A stretch of 64,000 nt of DNA from Psococerastis gibbosa. Lineage: Eukaryota; Arthropoda; Insecta; Psocodea; Psocidae. Where the stretch lies: the NCBI GenBank assembly GCA_963971405.1, contig OZ020489.1, forward strand, positions 41,742,510 through 41,806,509. The letters run 5' to 3'. A program made the translations under genes and the position numbers. Position 1 is the stretch's first letter. Each line of letters starts with the position of its first letter. The notes beneath the pieces are model-generated. The model made no database searches. It had not been told where the DNA came from and saw only the letters and a list, made by a program, of their open reading frames with translations. Positions 1-8,621 of this stretch are shown piece by piece.

Positions 1-129
1 ACATATAGGGGCCTCTTTCGTAGAGACAATCAAAAACTGAAACAAATAGGAACGCCCCGTGATCTCTCAATAGTTGCATGGAGACGCTATTTTGGATGTC
101 TATTTGAAAGAGGTCCAGATAAAATTTGA

Positions 130-1790
130 TTTGTGTGTCATTGTTAAGCTGGAGTCATGAGCTTTCATTTGAGGTGTCACTTGCCATTACAAATACTGGT
201 GATTTCTGTCACTGGAGTGACTGCTTTTGTTCGTGCTATCTAAGTAATCTTGGTACATCTTGGTATGAGTAATCAAAAGTCACTCTCACTTCTCTTACTT
301 GACACTGATTTATACAAGTTACATAGACTTATTCGTTTCGCTTAACAAGTCGGTTATTCTTTTGTTTAGCTATGCTAAGAAATTTAAGAAGTAGTAATAT
401 ATATATAAACTAAAAGCTAGCCAGTCATGGAGCAGTCACGGTGACAGCCTCGGGCATACCTTATGTTTAGCTTACGTGAGACGATCGGAAAGCATTTCGG
501 GGAATTTCGGTTAAGACTGCCTAGTGCATAGGCTAAACCTGAGCGAGTTACTTGCTCTTGCATGCGACTATCAGAGTATTAGAAACAAAGCTATTTAAAA
601 TATAGCCTCAATCGGTTACAGTGACTCAAATCACCAGTATTTTTTTGGGTAGGAACGGGTGGTTGCAGTGACAATCGTAGTCACGGTGATAAATCACAGT
701 GACAGAAGTAACGCCCCACCTCTATCTTTCATTTGAGGTGTCACTTGCCATGTTTTAGGTGACCTATTCCCCCCCCCCTCCCCATTCAGGCACTAAAATT
801 TGCGTTGTGTGTCTGTTAAGCTGGAGTCATGAGCTTTCATTTGAGGTGTCACTTGCCATGCTTTAAGTGACCTATTCCCGCCCTCCCCATTCAGGCACTA
901 AAATTTGCTTTGTGAGTCAATGTTAAGCTGGAGTCATGAGCTTTCATTTGAGGTGTCACTTGCCATGCTTTAGGGTGACCTATCCCCCCCCCCCCCCCCA
1001 CGAGGCTGATCCAAGAGATCATAAACTTTGTTTTGCTCTGCAATGAATGAAATTTGCTTTTTATGATAAGCAGTGTCATTATTGACCAAAATGTCTTTCT
1101 GAGCCTCCCCAAATTCGAGCTCTAGACGTTCAAGCCTCGTTGACTTTAATAAGGGATGCGTCACTGGCTTTTAAAATCAAGACATCCGTTGTTAGCTTCT
1201 CGATGTTAGCTAGAAGAGTGTCGCGCTGCGTCAACAAATAACTGCCAGACTTGCTCATTTCTGGGGTTTTAGGATTTAACTTATGAGTCACAACAAAAAA
1301 TGCCTAATAGCCGCCCAACAGACTGACTCCTTATTTCAACCGAAATTAGTCTATAACGAATGTCGTTAACGTGCTAGCCAAGCGATATTAGTCACGTACA
1401 GCATCTCTATATTCAAATAATAGAGTCAACCAATGTATACAGTATGCTAATGTATAGCCTATCTACTGTATAGAACGAATTCTCTACCGCAACATACCAT
1501 ATGTTGAATTTAATTAGCCTACGCAGTGGTTTCTCGTTTCTCCAAATAAGTAACCTCAAGCCAACAATGTTACCTAACTAGAAAGGAATAGTCAGGTCAA
1601 TCAAACCAAGAACTTCAAATTCTCAGGGATGATATACGTACAGTAGTTCGTCACCAATTTGAGCAAACAACAAGTCAATGTAACGAATGTTTCACCAAAT
1701 TGTGAAAACCCCGCGGTCACCATTGTTAAACTGGAGTCATGAGCTTTCATTTGAGGTGTCACTTGCCATGCTTTAGGTGACCTACAGGTA
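130..1790. repeat. Dispersed and locally tandem repeat with TTGAGGTGTCACTTGCCAT
   Basis: A unit running from GTTAAGCTGGAGTCATGAG through TTGAGGTGTCACTTGCCAT to a C-rich tract and CAGGCACTAAAATTTG recurs near 139-190, 697-760, 815-905, 922-985 and 1727-1800. Two of the units start 107 bp apart (815 and 922), so that part is tandem. No coding sequence is supported. The long C tracts (for example around 985-1000) resemble the poly-C/poly-G tracts in other repeats of this window. Confidence 0.7.
187..640. repeat. Imperfect inverted repeat (AATACTGGTGATTT termini)
   Basis: AATACTGGTGATTT near 190-205 is followed by GTCACTG-type sequence. Its reverse complement, AAATCACCAGTATT, lies near 625-640 and is preceded by CAGTGACT. 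The arms are about 30 bp with mismatches and enclose about 400 bp without an ORF. A small decayed foldback element is likely; no target duplication was established. Confidence 0.4.
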
Positions 1791-2280
1791 TTCCCCCCCC
1801 CTTCCCCGTTCAGGCGCAGGTTACAATACAATATGTATTTCCTTTAAATTATACAATACAAGTAAAGTATAAAATAAAATCGTCAAAATCAGGTAGTTCT
1901 GTCATTGTCACTGTCCTAGTGCCACAGTGACAGTGTAGAAAGCTTTCTCTAAGCGATGGTTTCTAAGCAATTTAGGGAAGTTAGTTAGTTTCTCGCCGCT
2001 CTAAGTTCAATCGGGAGTTTTCTAAGGTAGGCGAAACCTTGTAGTATAGGATCCAGTCGCTCACACTTGGCTGTGCGTGGCGCTGGCCTCACGAGGTTCA
2101 GGTACGATTTATTTAATTAACTTGATAACTCTTGTAATAAGCTTTCATTTAATGTGCAACATGCCATATGATGTCATTTGAAATTTTAGAGAAATTTAAT
2201 CTCAAACTTTAGTTATTTACTGTACCTGAACTGCAAAACTCAGGTACACCTAGGTAAGATCATCATGTACCCCTATTTTT
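1001..2280. other. Intergenic, no gene recognised
   Basis: The sequence is AT-rich and has stops in all frames apart from short chance ORFs. The part around 1845-1890 (AAATTATACAATACAAGTAA and after) resembles sequence in SPTLC1 intron 3 near 33823-33868, so it is probably repeat-derived. Confidence 0.5.
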
Positions 2281-2283
2281 TCG

Positions 2284-2420
2284 TTGCACAACTTTCATCC
2301 TAAAGGTTGCTGGTTCGAATCCTACACTAGCTACAGTTTCTGGCCATGCTTCGGAGGGCATGTAAAGCAGGCGGTCCTGGCCTTTCCTAGTTTAGTGTAA
2401 TAGAGGGCTTTGTAGCACAG
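2284..2420 (+). repeat. tRNA-derived SINE fragment (family SINE-II)
   Basis: A pol III B-box-like GGTTCGAATCC is followed by TTTCTGGCCATGCTTCGGAG and GGCATGTAAAGCAGGCGGTC, then TTTCCTAGTTTAGTGTAA. The same order recurs in reverse at 49890-50075 and 53150-53270 and in diverged form near 28690-29190. A dispersed family with a tRNA-like head is the simplest reading. The head is truncated, and this is not a functional tRNA gene. Confidence 0.65.
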
Positions 2421-2576
2421 TCTCTTGGGATAATTTATGGTAGGTGTGATATTTATTATTTTGTTTTCTTGTAAGAAGGAAAAAATACATTAATTTATTT
2501 ATTTACGTTCCAAAGCCAACAACCTACCCAAACCCCATAACAAGTGATGGATGAAATTTAATAAATAAAGCTTAAA

Positions 2577-2975
2577 AATATCGCTCATGCACGAGAAAAG
2601 TGACACATTTCTAAATATTGACTTTTGAGATAATTCAAATTTTAGTTCTGACCATTTTTTAGTTTTACTTGTAGTACTATCGAGGCACTTAATACTTTTG
2701 AGATGTGACAGTTTACTTGAAAGAGAAGTGTAATTACCAAGTCAACGCCTGGAGCACATTCCGTCACATTAGTACATTATGTCAGTATTGCCTAACCCGA
2801 AGTAGTCAAACATGACAATGGATCCGTGACAAAACGCAATCTTATGGAAACAAATTAAACTAGATATGTGACACTACATTCATATTCGCTATATTTTCCT
2901 CGACATTTTTGTATAAATAACTCAATTTTGCAATTTTTTGAAATGTGTCACTTTTCTCGTGCATGAGCGATATAT
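2577..2975. mobile_element. MITE with about 34-bp terminal inverted repeats
   Basis: ATATCGCTCATGCACGAGAA starts at about 2577 and continues with AAGTGACACATTTC. The reverse complement ends at about 2975. The arms are nearly perfect and enclose about 330 bp without a coding frame. This is typical of a non-autonomous DNA transposon; the superfamily is not determined. Confidence 0.7.
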
Positions 2976-3114
2976 ATTTTTTTTAATGTAATGACTTACT
3001 GCTTAAACACATAGGGCTGGGAATCGGGGAGTAAGGCTGCAACCAACAACAGTAACTCGGTTAAAACGAAGTCGTTCCAACACTTCGTTAAATTGAGCTA
3101 ACACAATCATGTTA

Positions 3115-3335
3115 CAATATTTCAATCTTAAGCATGTCTGCGCTTGCCTACTGGCACTTGTATTCGTTGTGGGCTCACAACGAGCAGTCAACCACTTTTA
3201 TTCAAAAACTATCATGTCCGAAGACTCGTATTTGTACTTGGTTAAATCATGCTTTCGCTTGTAGCCGATGTAGGATGACATCAAGGACGTATACCAGTCT
3301 GCCAATGGCAAAGAATTCATACGGAAACAATACAA
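3115..3335. repeat. Diverged repeat shared with 13260-13420
   Basis: Sequence around GACTCGTATTTGTACTTGG followed by GACGTATACCAGT and GCCAATGGCAAAGAATT is found again, with substitutions, near 13258-13410. Two copies 10 kb apart on the same strand indicate an interspersed repeat. The short ORFs here are not convincing genes. Confidence 0.5.
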
Positions 3336-3419
3336 AGAACCGGTCCGAGTTTACTCGAACATGCTTTCCAATTTGTCAATTAGTAGATGGAGGAAATGAG
3401 TAATTTCATGGTAAATACT

Positions 3420-4200
3420 TTTCCTATGGTTAAATTTCGGATATCTCGGGGGGGGGGGGGGGGGGGGTTGTCCATCTGACGTCACTGGAGGTGAGATAAT
3501 TTCAATATATTCAAAAAAACTTAAAACTCCATTCTATCTAGTGTACGCTGCAACCATTTGGGGAAGGGGGGGGGGGAGGTCCGGACCCCCTGGACTCCCT
3601 CTGGCAACGGCCTGGGATATCCCCTATCACAAAGCACTGAATCAATTGATGGCATTGCATATTCTAGATCGGGTGGACCAATACATTACCACACAGTAAT
3701 AATGGCAGAGCACTCATTTTCACGAATTTTCTATCATTTTTAAAAAAAAAAAAAATTTCTGCTCAAAACCAAATACTTTTTTTGGAAAGCAACCTGTCCT
3801 GTTTTGTTACTCAATTTAACACCTAAAACATGCCTGAAAGTAGAAACCATCCATAGAAAGGTTTCCTCAGAAAAAATATTTTTTATTAATTTTTCATGAA
3901 AATTTAGTTATTTTTATTTTTTTACCCCCAGAAGGAAACTATCAAGGGGCAATCGATCCCCCGCATTTTATTAACATTAACAACGACTATAATATATGGG
4001 AATTTAAAAGAAATCGTTGGAGCTGTTTTTGAAAAAAAATGTTTTGAGACTTTCCTTATACCTATACGTATAAATTGGAAAGCAATAATGTCCGAAATCC
4101 ATGGGGTCGTTGGCATTGGACATTATTACTATTATCATTATCATGTCCGAAAATTGATGGGGTCGTTGACAAGTCAAGGTCTAATGGACTATACAATAAT
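3420..4200. other. Intergenic, homopolymer-rich, no gene
   Basis: The segment holds a long poly-G run near 3450-3468, another near 3565-3575, and poly-A runs near 3741-3755. I see no conserved protein or RNA feature. Confidence 0.5.
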
Positions 4201-4208
4201 TGCAATAA

Positions 4209-4350
4209 GGCGCTTATTTCACCTACGTCAATAGTGCATAGTAAATGTGGTATTGACGAGGTATCTGACATTTTTAGACTGTCTTTAATGTCTGCTACCA
4301 CGTCAATACCACATTTACTATGCACTTTGACGTAGGTGGAATGAGCGCCT
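4209..4350. mobile_element. Palindromic MITE, family A (copy 1)
   Basis: Left end GGCGCTTATTTCACCTACGT and the inverted right end (..GTAGGTGGAATGAGCGCC) bound a near-perfect palindrome. TAA precedes the left end. The centre contains a GTCTGCTACCACGTC arm. Related copies are at 10968, 16837, 17506, 20120 and 60332. TIR type and TWA target site fit PIF/Harbinger MITEs. Confidence 0.85.
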
Positions 4351-4374
4351 ATGAAGCCGTTCAATATTAATAGT

Positions 4375-4600
4375 TAAACCTCAATAGCACGTCAATATTT
4401 GTCGAGATGCCCAAGTATTCCAGTAATATTTTCCTCATTCACTTTGTCATAGTAAATAAAATAACAAGTGTTGTTTGTATGCGTGTAGCCTGACGATGGT
4501 CTAGTGCCGAAACCGGTCGCTTTTTAATATATTTTAGTAATACTTGACAAAGCTATTTTATTTTATTTACTAGTATGCCCAAGCTCTGGGATGAGGTCAA
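4375..4600. mobile_element. Foldback repeat carrying a hammerhead-like motif
   Basis: CCCAAGTATTCC...AGTAAATAAAATAACAAG (about 4411-4468) is partly mirrored by AGTAATACTTGACAAAG...TTATTTACTAG (about 4535-4575). The hammerhead-like motif at 4487-4521 lies between the arms. A foldback with a hammerhead resembles the Penelope-like foldbacks at 50441-50900, but there is no coding sequence here. Confidence 0.45.
4487..4521 (+). ncRNA. Candidate hammerhead ribozyme (canonical core)
   Basis: The core CUGACGA (4490-4496) fits CUGANGA. Stem II is GGU paired with GCC across a 5-nt loop and is followed by GAAAC. Helix III would be the short palindrome ACCGGU, with a GGUC cleavage site ending at 4518. 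Stem I is AGC (4487-4489) pairing with GCU (4519-4521). PLEs are known to carry hammerheads with minimal helix III that may work as dimers. Activity is inferred only. Confidence 0.6.
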
Positions 4601-4689
4601 ACCGCCATCAACATAGCTTATGGAGACACTGAACTTCAGAACTAACAGAACTCAACAGAACTGTTTTATGTTGTAAGTGATGATGTTTT

Positions 4690-5125
4690 AGGGAGATTCA
4701 TATGATGATTGATCATACAAATTTCTTGATCGAGTTTGTTAACCTTTTTTTTAAGGTTAAACGCATACAAACAATTAAATGAATGTATCCGGTTAACCTC
4801 TTCAGTCGCCTCACTAAGTAACCTAATAGGTACTTGTGTCAAGTTACGACACGTCTCCGACCGCAAGGTGTGTAGAGACTCGCACAAGTACAAGCACGCT
4901 ACCACATTGCCACCGAAGTCGAAAATCTAGATCTGCCATTTTGTTCCATAATGGCGGCCGATTAAAGCCTTATATAATTCATATATCTCAGTTAATATTG
5001 GTCACAGAGGAATGAAATAAAATCTGACTATAAGTCCCTATTATTATCTACGATAATGGTAATAACACTTTTTATGACAAATCATCGATTTCAAGATGGC
5101 GTCCAGTCAAAGTGAAAACAATGTG
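4690..5125. repeat. Dispersed repeat, also at 24.0-24.2 kb and 37.2/40.4 kb
   Basis: The segment around AGACTCGCACAAGTACAAGC is repeated at 37195-37245. The part from ATAATGGTAATAACACTTTT to CAAGATGGCGTCC appears inverted near 40435-40490. The part 4745-4870 resembles 24100-24230 in inverse orientation. No protein signal was recognised. Confidence 0.5.
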
Positions 5126-5354
5126 ATACTTAAGTTAAAGTTCATAGTCATCACTGTTGTTCGAAATATGGAACACAAGAGTGTTTTGTGTGTTGATGTT
5201 GTGGTTGGGAAAAGAATGAAGCATTTTTAATTACATACAAAGCATAGAGGAGGCCAGAGCCGAAAGCGATTTTTGGACTTTGTCTGTTGGCAACACATTA
5301 TAAGCTTGTTCAGTTTATGTTCATTTATTTATCCTTTTTCCTACCTTGAATTAG

Positions 5355-5534
5355 GGCCTATCAGGGGGAAAGCGACCTCGTGGTTTTGACGGAGACCGAG
5401 GATACGACGGCAGGGCGAAGTTGCGTTGAGAGCGATCAGAGAGGTCGGCGCTCGTAAATGACAAGTGGCAACAAAAGGTACTGGACCGGATGAACTGGAA
5501 CTGTTGTGAGCAGGTCAAGGCCCTACATGGGTAA
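5355..5534 (+). other. Coding-like stretch of unknown origin
   Basis: After a possible acceptor (GAATTAG at about 5347-5354), one + frame reads GGKRPRGFDGDRGYDGRAKLR, meets a TGA, then continues ERSERSALVNDKWQQKVLDR followed by MNWNCCEQVKALHG and a stop. The charged, low-stop character suggests a decayed LINE C-terminus or a broken exon. I recognise no family, and the TGA argues against an intact exon. Confidence 0.25.
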
Positions 5535-5779
5535 GGTAAGCAAGGTAAGTTAGGTTGGTTCAGCAGAGAAAACACAAAAGATAACTTATCTGCTAATAAG
5601 TGTAAATTATCCATAATAGACAACAGTGCATGGAAATTTACTTACAAATGATAACTAATACGGATACGACAAATTGTTTGCCAACAGTTGCATATGCTAG
5701 ACGTAGGCGGAATAAATAAATATATAAATAAATAAATAACGACTTTATTTTTACCTGGGCGAACCATAAGACTATGACA

Positions 5780-6010
5780 AAACATTTGAATACCAAGAAC
5801 AAGAATCGTCATTTATATCGTTACGTGCAAATCGGACACTCCCACTACGGGTATTTTGTGCAAAGTCGAATTTAACAGGAAATTTCCATTGTAAAGCTAT
5901 AAAAATGTCGCATCTCTTAGAAGAAATACTACTATACATTTTGATATATAATATATAGCCATAACGTTGGATAATTTTGGCCAATCTGTGTTAAAATGTA
6001 GAGGAGCATT
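5780..6010. repeat. Dispersed repeat with AATGTAGAGGAGCATTTCTG end
   Basis: The segment ends with AAATGTAGAGGAGCATTTCT. Similar ends and interior (GTCGAATTTAACAGGAAAT, GTAAAGCTAT) occur near 34862-34940 and 35448-35475, and a variant pair at 15579 and 15960. The family is probably a non-autonomous transposon. It is interrupted on the right by the MITE starting at 6019. Confidence 0.5.
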
Positions 6011-6018
6011 TCTGGTAA

Positions 6019-6220
6019 GGCGGCCATTCCACCGGCGAATTTACTTCATTTGTGATTTTGTCATTGACGTTTGTTTTGTTTTAAGGAGACTTAATTTAAC
6101 TTAACTTATCTATTATGAATTAAGTTATAATATGGTAGCAGACATAATTAATAAGTGTCTACCATATTATAACTTAATTTATAATAGATAAGTTAAGTAT
6201 CAACTTAATAGTCTCCTTCT
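6019..6220. mobile_element. Palindromic MITE, family C (copy 1, right end missing)
   Basis: TAA precedes GGCGGCCATTCCACCGGCG. The interior has GACGTTTGTTTTGTTTTAAG and a long palindrome centred on GGTAGCAGACATAATTAATAA. The mirrored right end with GCCGCC, present in the full copy at 28289-28558, is absent. The element breaks off after AGTCTCCTT near 6218. Confidence 0.75.
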
Positions 6221-6458
6221 ACGATCAATATTTCATTATTTACTTGACTTGTACACTTATAAGCTTTTCCCCCTCAGATTGTCATTTAATATCATTGATT
6301 GTAGTCTCAGCCTTGTTCATTGCACAGGAAACACTCAGGAAATTGAATGGAATGACATCACCTCAAGTCACAACCTACCCATCGAAGTGCAATCACAAGT
6401 AACTGATAAAATTTACTAGTAAAAAAACTAATTCTATTCAGAGCTAATACATGAATTT
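6221..6458. other. Spacer, no gene recognised
   Basis: AT-rich spacer between a truncated MITE and the palindromic unit. It ends in AATACATGAATTT (6446-6458), which is the left copy of the target duplication of the next element. Confidence 0.5.
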
Positions 6459-6585
6459 ATTAAACCAGAAATAACAAAAACTTAGAGTTTTAGAAAAACT
6501 TGTTAGAACAACCCTAATTAGTAAAACCCAAATAATCGTTAAGAAATTAACTTTGTCTAAGAAACCCACTTGTGTTAGTATAAAA

Positions 6586-6624
6586 CCCTGAGCGCTTTCG
6601 GCAAGAACTGCCATCTACAGAGGG
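6586..6624 (-). ncRNA. Hammerhead-like motif with CUGUAGA core (copy 1)
   Basis: Read on the minus strand: CCCU, then CUGUAGA, a GGCA/UGCC stem II with a 5-nt loop, GAA, the palindrome AGCGCU, C, then AGGG, which closes stem I with CCCU. All hammerhead parts are present except that the invariant A6 is U (CUGUAGA for CUGANGA). It is the inverted partner of 6762-6800. Confidence 0.5.
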
Positions 6625-6761
6625 AAACCCACTAGCACAGTTACACCTTATTTGCGATTTGAGACTTGCTCAACTCGAGGAGAAAAAGGCAATTTGCATC
6701 TTCTCACTCGAGTTGAGCAAGTCTCAAATCGCAGATAAGGTGTAACTGTGCTAGTGGGTTT

Positions 6762-6800
6762 CCCTCTGTAGATGGCAGTTCTTGCCGAAAGCGCTCAGGG
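6762..6800 (+). ncRNA. Hammerhead-like motif with CUGUAGA core (copy 2)
   Basis: The same 39-nt layout on the plus strand: 4-bp stem I (CCCU/AGGG), CUGUAGA, 4-bp stem II, GAA, AGCGCU, C. The sequence is identical to the inverted copy in the other arm, so the element could form one long hairpin as well as two separate ribozyme-like folds. Confidence 0.5.
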
Positions 6801-6987
6801 TTTTATACTAACACAAGTGGGTTTCTTAGACAAAGTTAATTTCTTAACGATTATTTGGGTTTTACTAATTCGGGTTGTTATAACAAGTTTTTCTAAAACT
6901 CTAAGTTTTTGTTATTTTTTGTTTATTAAAATGAAATACGACGAAGTCACGAGTAATCTCATTATTTATGTTAAAATACATGAATTT

Positions 6988-7279
6988 GCAAATATTTTGT
7001 AAACAAGTGATTTTTTTACTAAATTTTAAAATTTCTCGTTTTTGTCTCTGTAATATTATTACTCTAGAAAATCATGATAAAGTCCATTATAAAGATTTTA
7101 CAGAACAGAGCAGGTGAATAGTTTTTTCGAATTTTACATAAGATCATTTTCATATCATTGCGGCTCTGTAACAAGGATTTCATTAATTTCGCCCAAAAAT
7201 GCCGGGCCAGATATTTGGAAATCTCTGTCTTAATGATTAATGATATTAAAACTTAGTAGATAGTCGGTTAGTTATAACC
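6988..7279. other. Spacer, no gene recognised
   Basis: AT-rich sequence with no repeat partner that I could find and no credible ORF. Confidence 0.4.
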
Positions 7280-7285
7280 TAGAGC

Positions 7286-7365
7286 CAAGGCCGTAGCCTG
7301 GATTTTTTTTTTTTTTGGGGGGGGGGGTTTGCACCCCATGAACCCCCTTGGCTACGGCCATGCCT
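7286..7365. repeat. Short palindrome GGCCGTAGCC ... GGCTACGGCC
   Basis: AAGGCCGTAGCCTGGATTTT with a poly-T/poly-G tract is followed by CCCTTGGCTACGGCC. Longer members of the family, with the same termini facing each other, are at 41260-41575 and 63630-63950. A small internally deleted copy is the likely explanation. Confidence 0.6.
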
Positions 7366-8489
7366 AGAGCGGCGGAATAAGGGGGGGGGGGATCACAGCC
7401 CAGCCGATTTGGACGTTAGTTAAAAAAATCTCGGAGTTCCCCCTACAAGTGGGGGGATTTCACGCCCCCTCCACCCCCGGAATTGGTCGATAAATAATAA
7501 TTAATATCTTTCCTTGGATATAGACCCCCCCCCCCTCCAAGTTGGAACTTTTCCACCGCTCATGGTTATAACATATTCTGTCCGGTACTCGGTTTGGTCC
7601 GGTCTTCCTTACAAACTTTTTCTGGTCCTCGGTTTATTAGTAGCAGTAGTATTCGCCGGGGCGAAAACGACTCAGACTCGGTTTGATCCAACCGAAAATC
7701 CTGACCGAACCTGAGCGAATCTATCGCTAGATGTGATAGCTAAATTGTAATCGAGAAGGTAGAGCACGTCAATCGTTAATTTTTTTTTTAAATTAATAAA
7801 TAGGGGCGGGACTCTTTCAAGTATGTGCGTGTCGGTGTGTGTCTGTTGTGTTTATTAAATGTGTTGTATAGTTAGATAATATAACCACTGTCAATTATCA
7901 TTGTGAACGCTTGTGAATTAGGCGGCGGAGTGGTGCTGAATTTAATGAATTATTCTTAAGTAATCCATGCCTTTTGAGAGATGAATAGTTTTTTCAATAG
8001 GACTAGAGCCCAACGCTGGAGGCGGAATGCATCCCCCCCCCCCATAGGCCTGGATCCGCTTCTGATGGTGAAGTTATCAAAAATGGTCATGAAGAAAAGA
8101 TATGAAGCTGGTCTTCCCTGTAGCGGTTTTAACAAGTGTTTACATTTACAGGATAATAGATATACATCGATTAATAACTAGTCAGTTCCAATTAATTTTT
8201 TTCATGCTCAATTTCGGTCTCAGCTAATAATTAAAAGCAGCAGAATAGCAACATGTCATAATTTCTATTTCGGATATGCCTCAGAGGGCAGTCCACACGG
8301 CAAGTGGATGTGAAACCCCAGTCATATGTTGTAATAAAAGAGCAGGCTGTGGTTGTAACACGAAAAATACAAGACGAGTTACAACAAAATCGAACAATAA
8401 TCCATCCATGCTGTTAGCTTGATAATATGCAATATATGCAGCAGAAGAGCCATAATAAAATAGGAAAAGACATAGTTTGGAGTACTTAC
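7366..8489. other. No gene recognised; possible intron of a minus-strand gene
   Basis: Poly-G and poly-C tracts (7381-7391, 7528-7537, 8033-8044) interrupt AT-rich sequence. The short ORFs show no family resemblance. If the exon at 8490-8621 is real, this region is its downstream intron or flank on the minus strand. Confidence 0.4.
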
Positions 8490-8621
8490 ATTGACATAGC
8501 CCTGTGACACAGGGGGCCTGGCAGGTCGTACTGGTGCGAGCTGGCGGTAGTAGGGTGTGTTAAACACCGCAGCAGGAGCTTGGACCAAACCCGGGGCCTG
8601 CATCACTGCCTGCTGCATTAC
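8490..8621 (-). CDS. Candidate internal exon, Ala/Pro/Gln-rich protein of unknown family
   Basis: A 132-nt open stretch on the minus strand is bounded by a good acceptor (CTTTGGCAG, just right of 8621) and a strong donor (GTAAGTACT, just left of 8490). It is in phase 0 at both ends and encodes 44 residues: VMQQAVMQAPGLVQAPAAVF, then NTPYYRQLAPVRPARPP, then VSQGYVN. It is more GC-rich than its flanks. The low-complexity A/P/Q/V composition with aromatic residues resembles disordered tails of RNA-binding or transcription-associated proteins, but I recognise no family. No partner exons were found, so it is either one exon of a long-intron gene reaching outside the visible pieces or a chance open frame. 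Confidence 0.5.

Larger units (their letters stand above)
6459..6974. mobile_element. 516-bp palindromic PLE-related unit with 13-bp target duplication
   Basis: Two arms of about 220 bp (centre near 6690) are inverted copies of each other and match the arms flanking the Penelope-like coding region at 25207-26893. AATACATGAATTT occurs exactly on both sides (6446-6458 and 6975-6987), giving a 13-bp target duplication. The tips are asymmetric: only the right one has the extension GTCACGAGTAATCTCATTAT, also found inverted at the left tip of the 25.2-kb unit. No protein is encoded. The two hammerhead-like motifs are listed separately. This looks like a non-autonomous derivative mobilised by a PLE. 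Confidence 0.8.

Noticed and set aside
891-1112. 73-codon minus-strand ORF with Gly run
   Set aside because: It crosses the TTGAGGTGTCACTTGCCAT repeat and a poly-C tract; no family resemblance.
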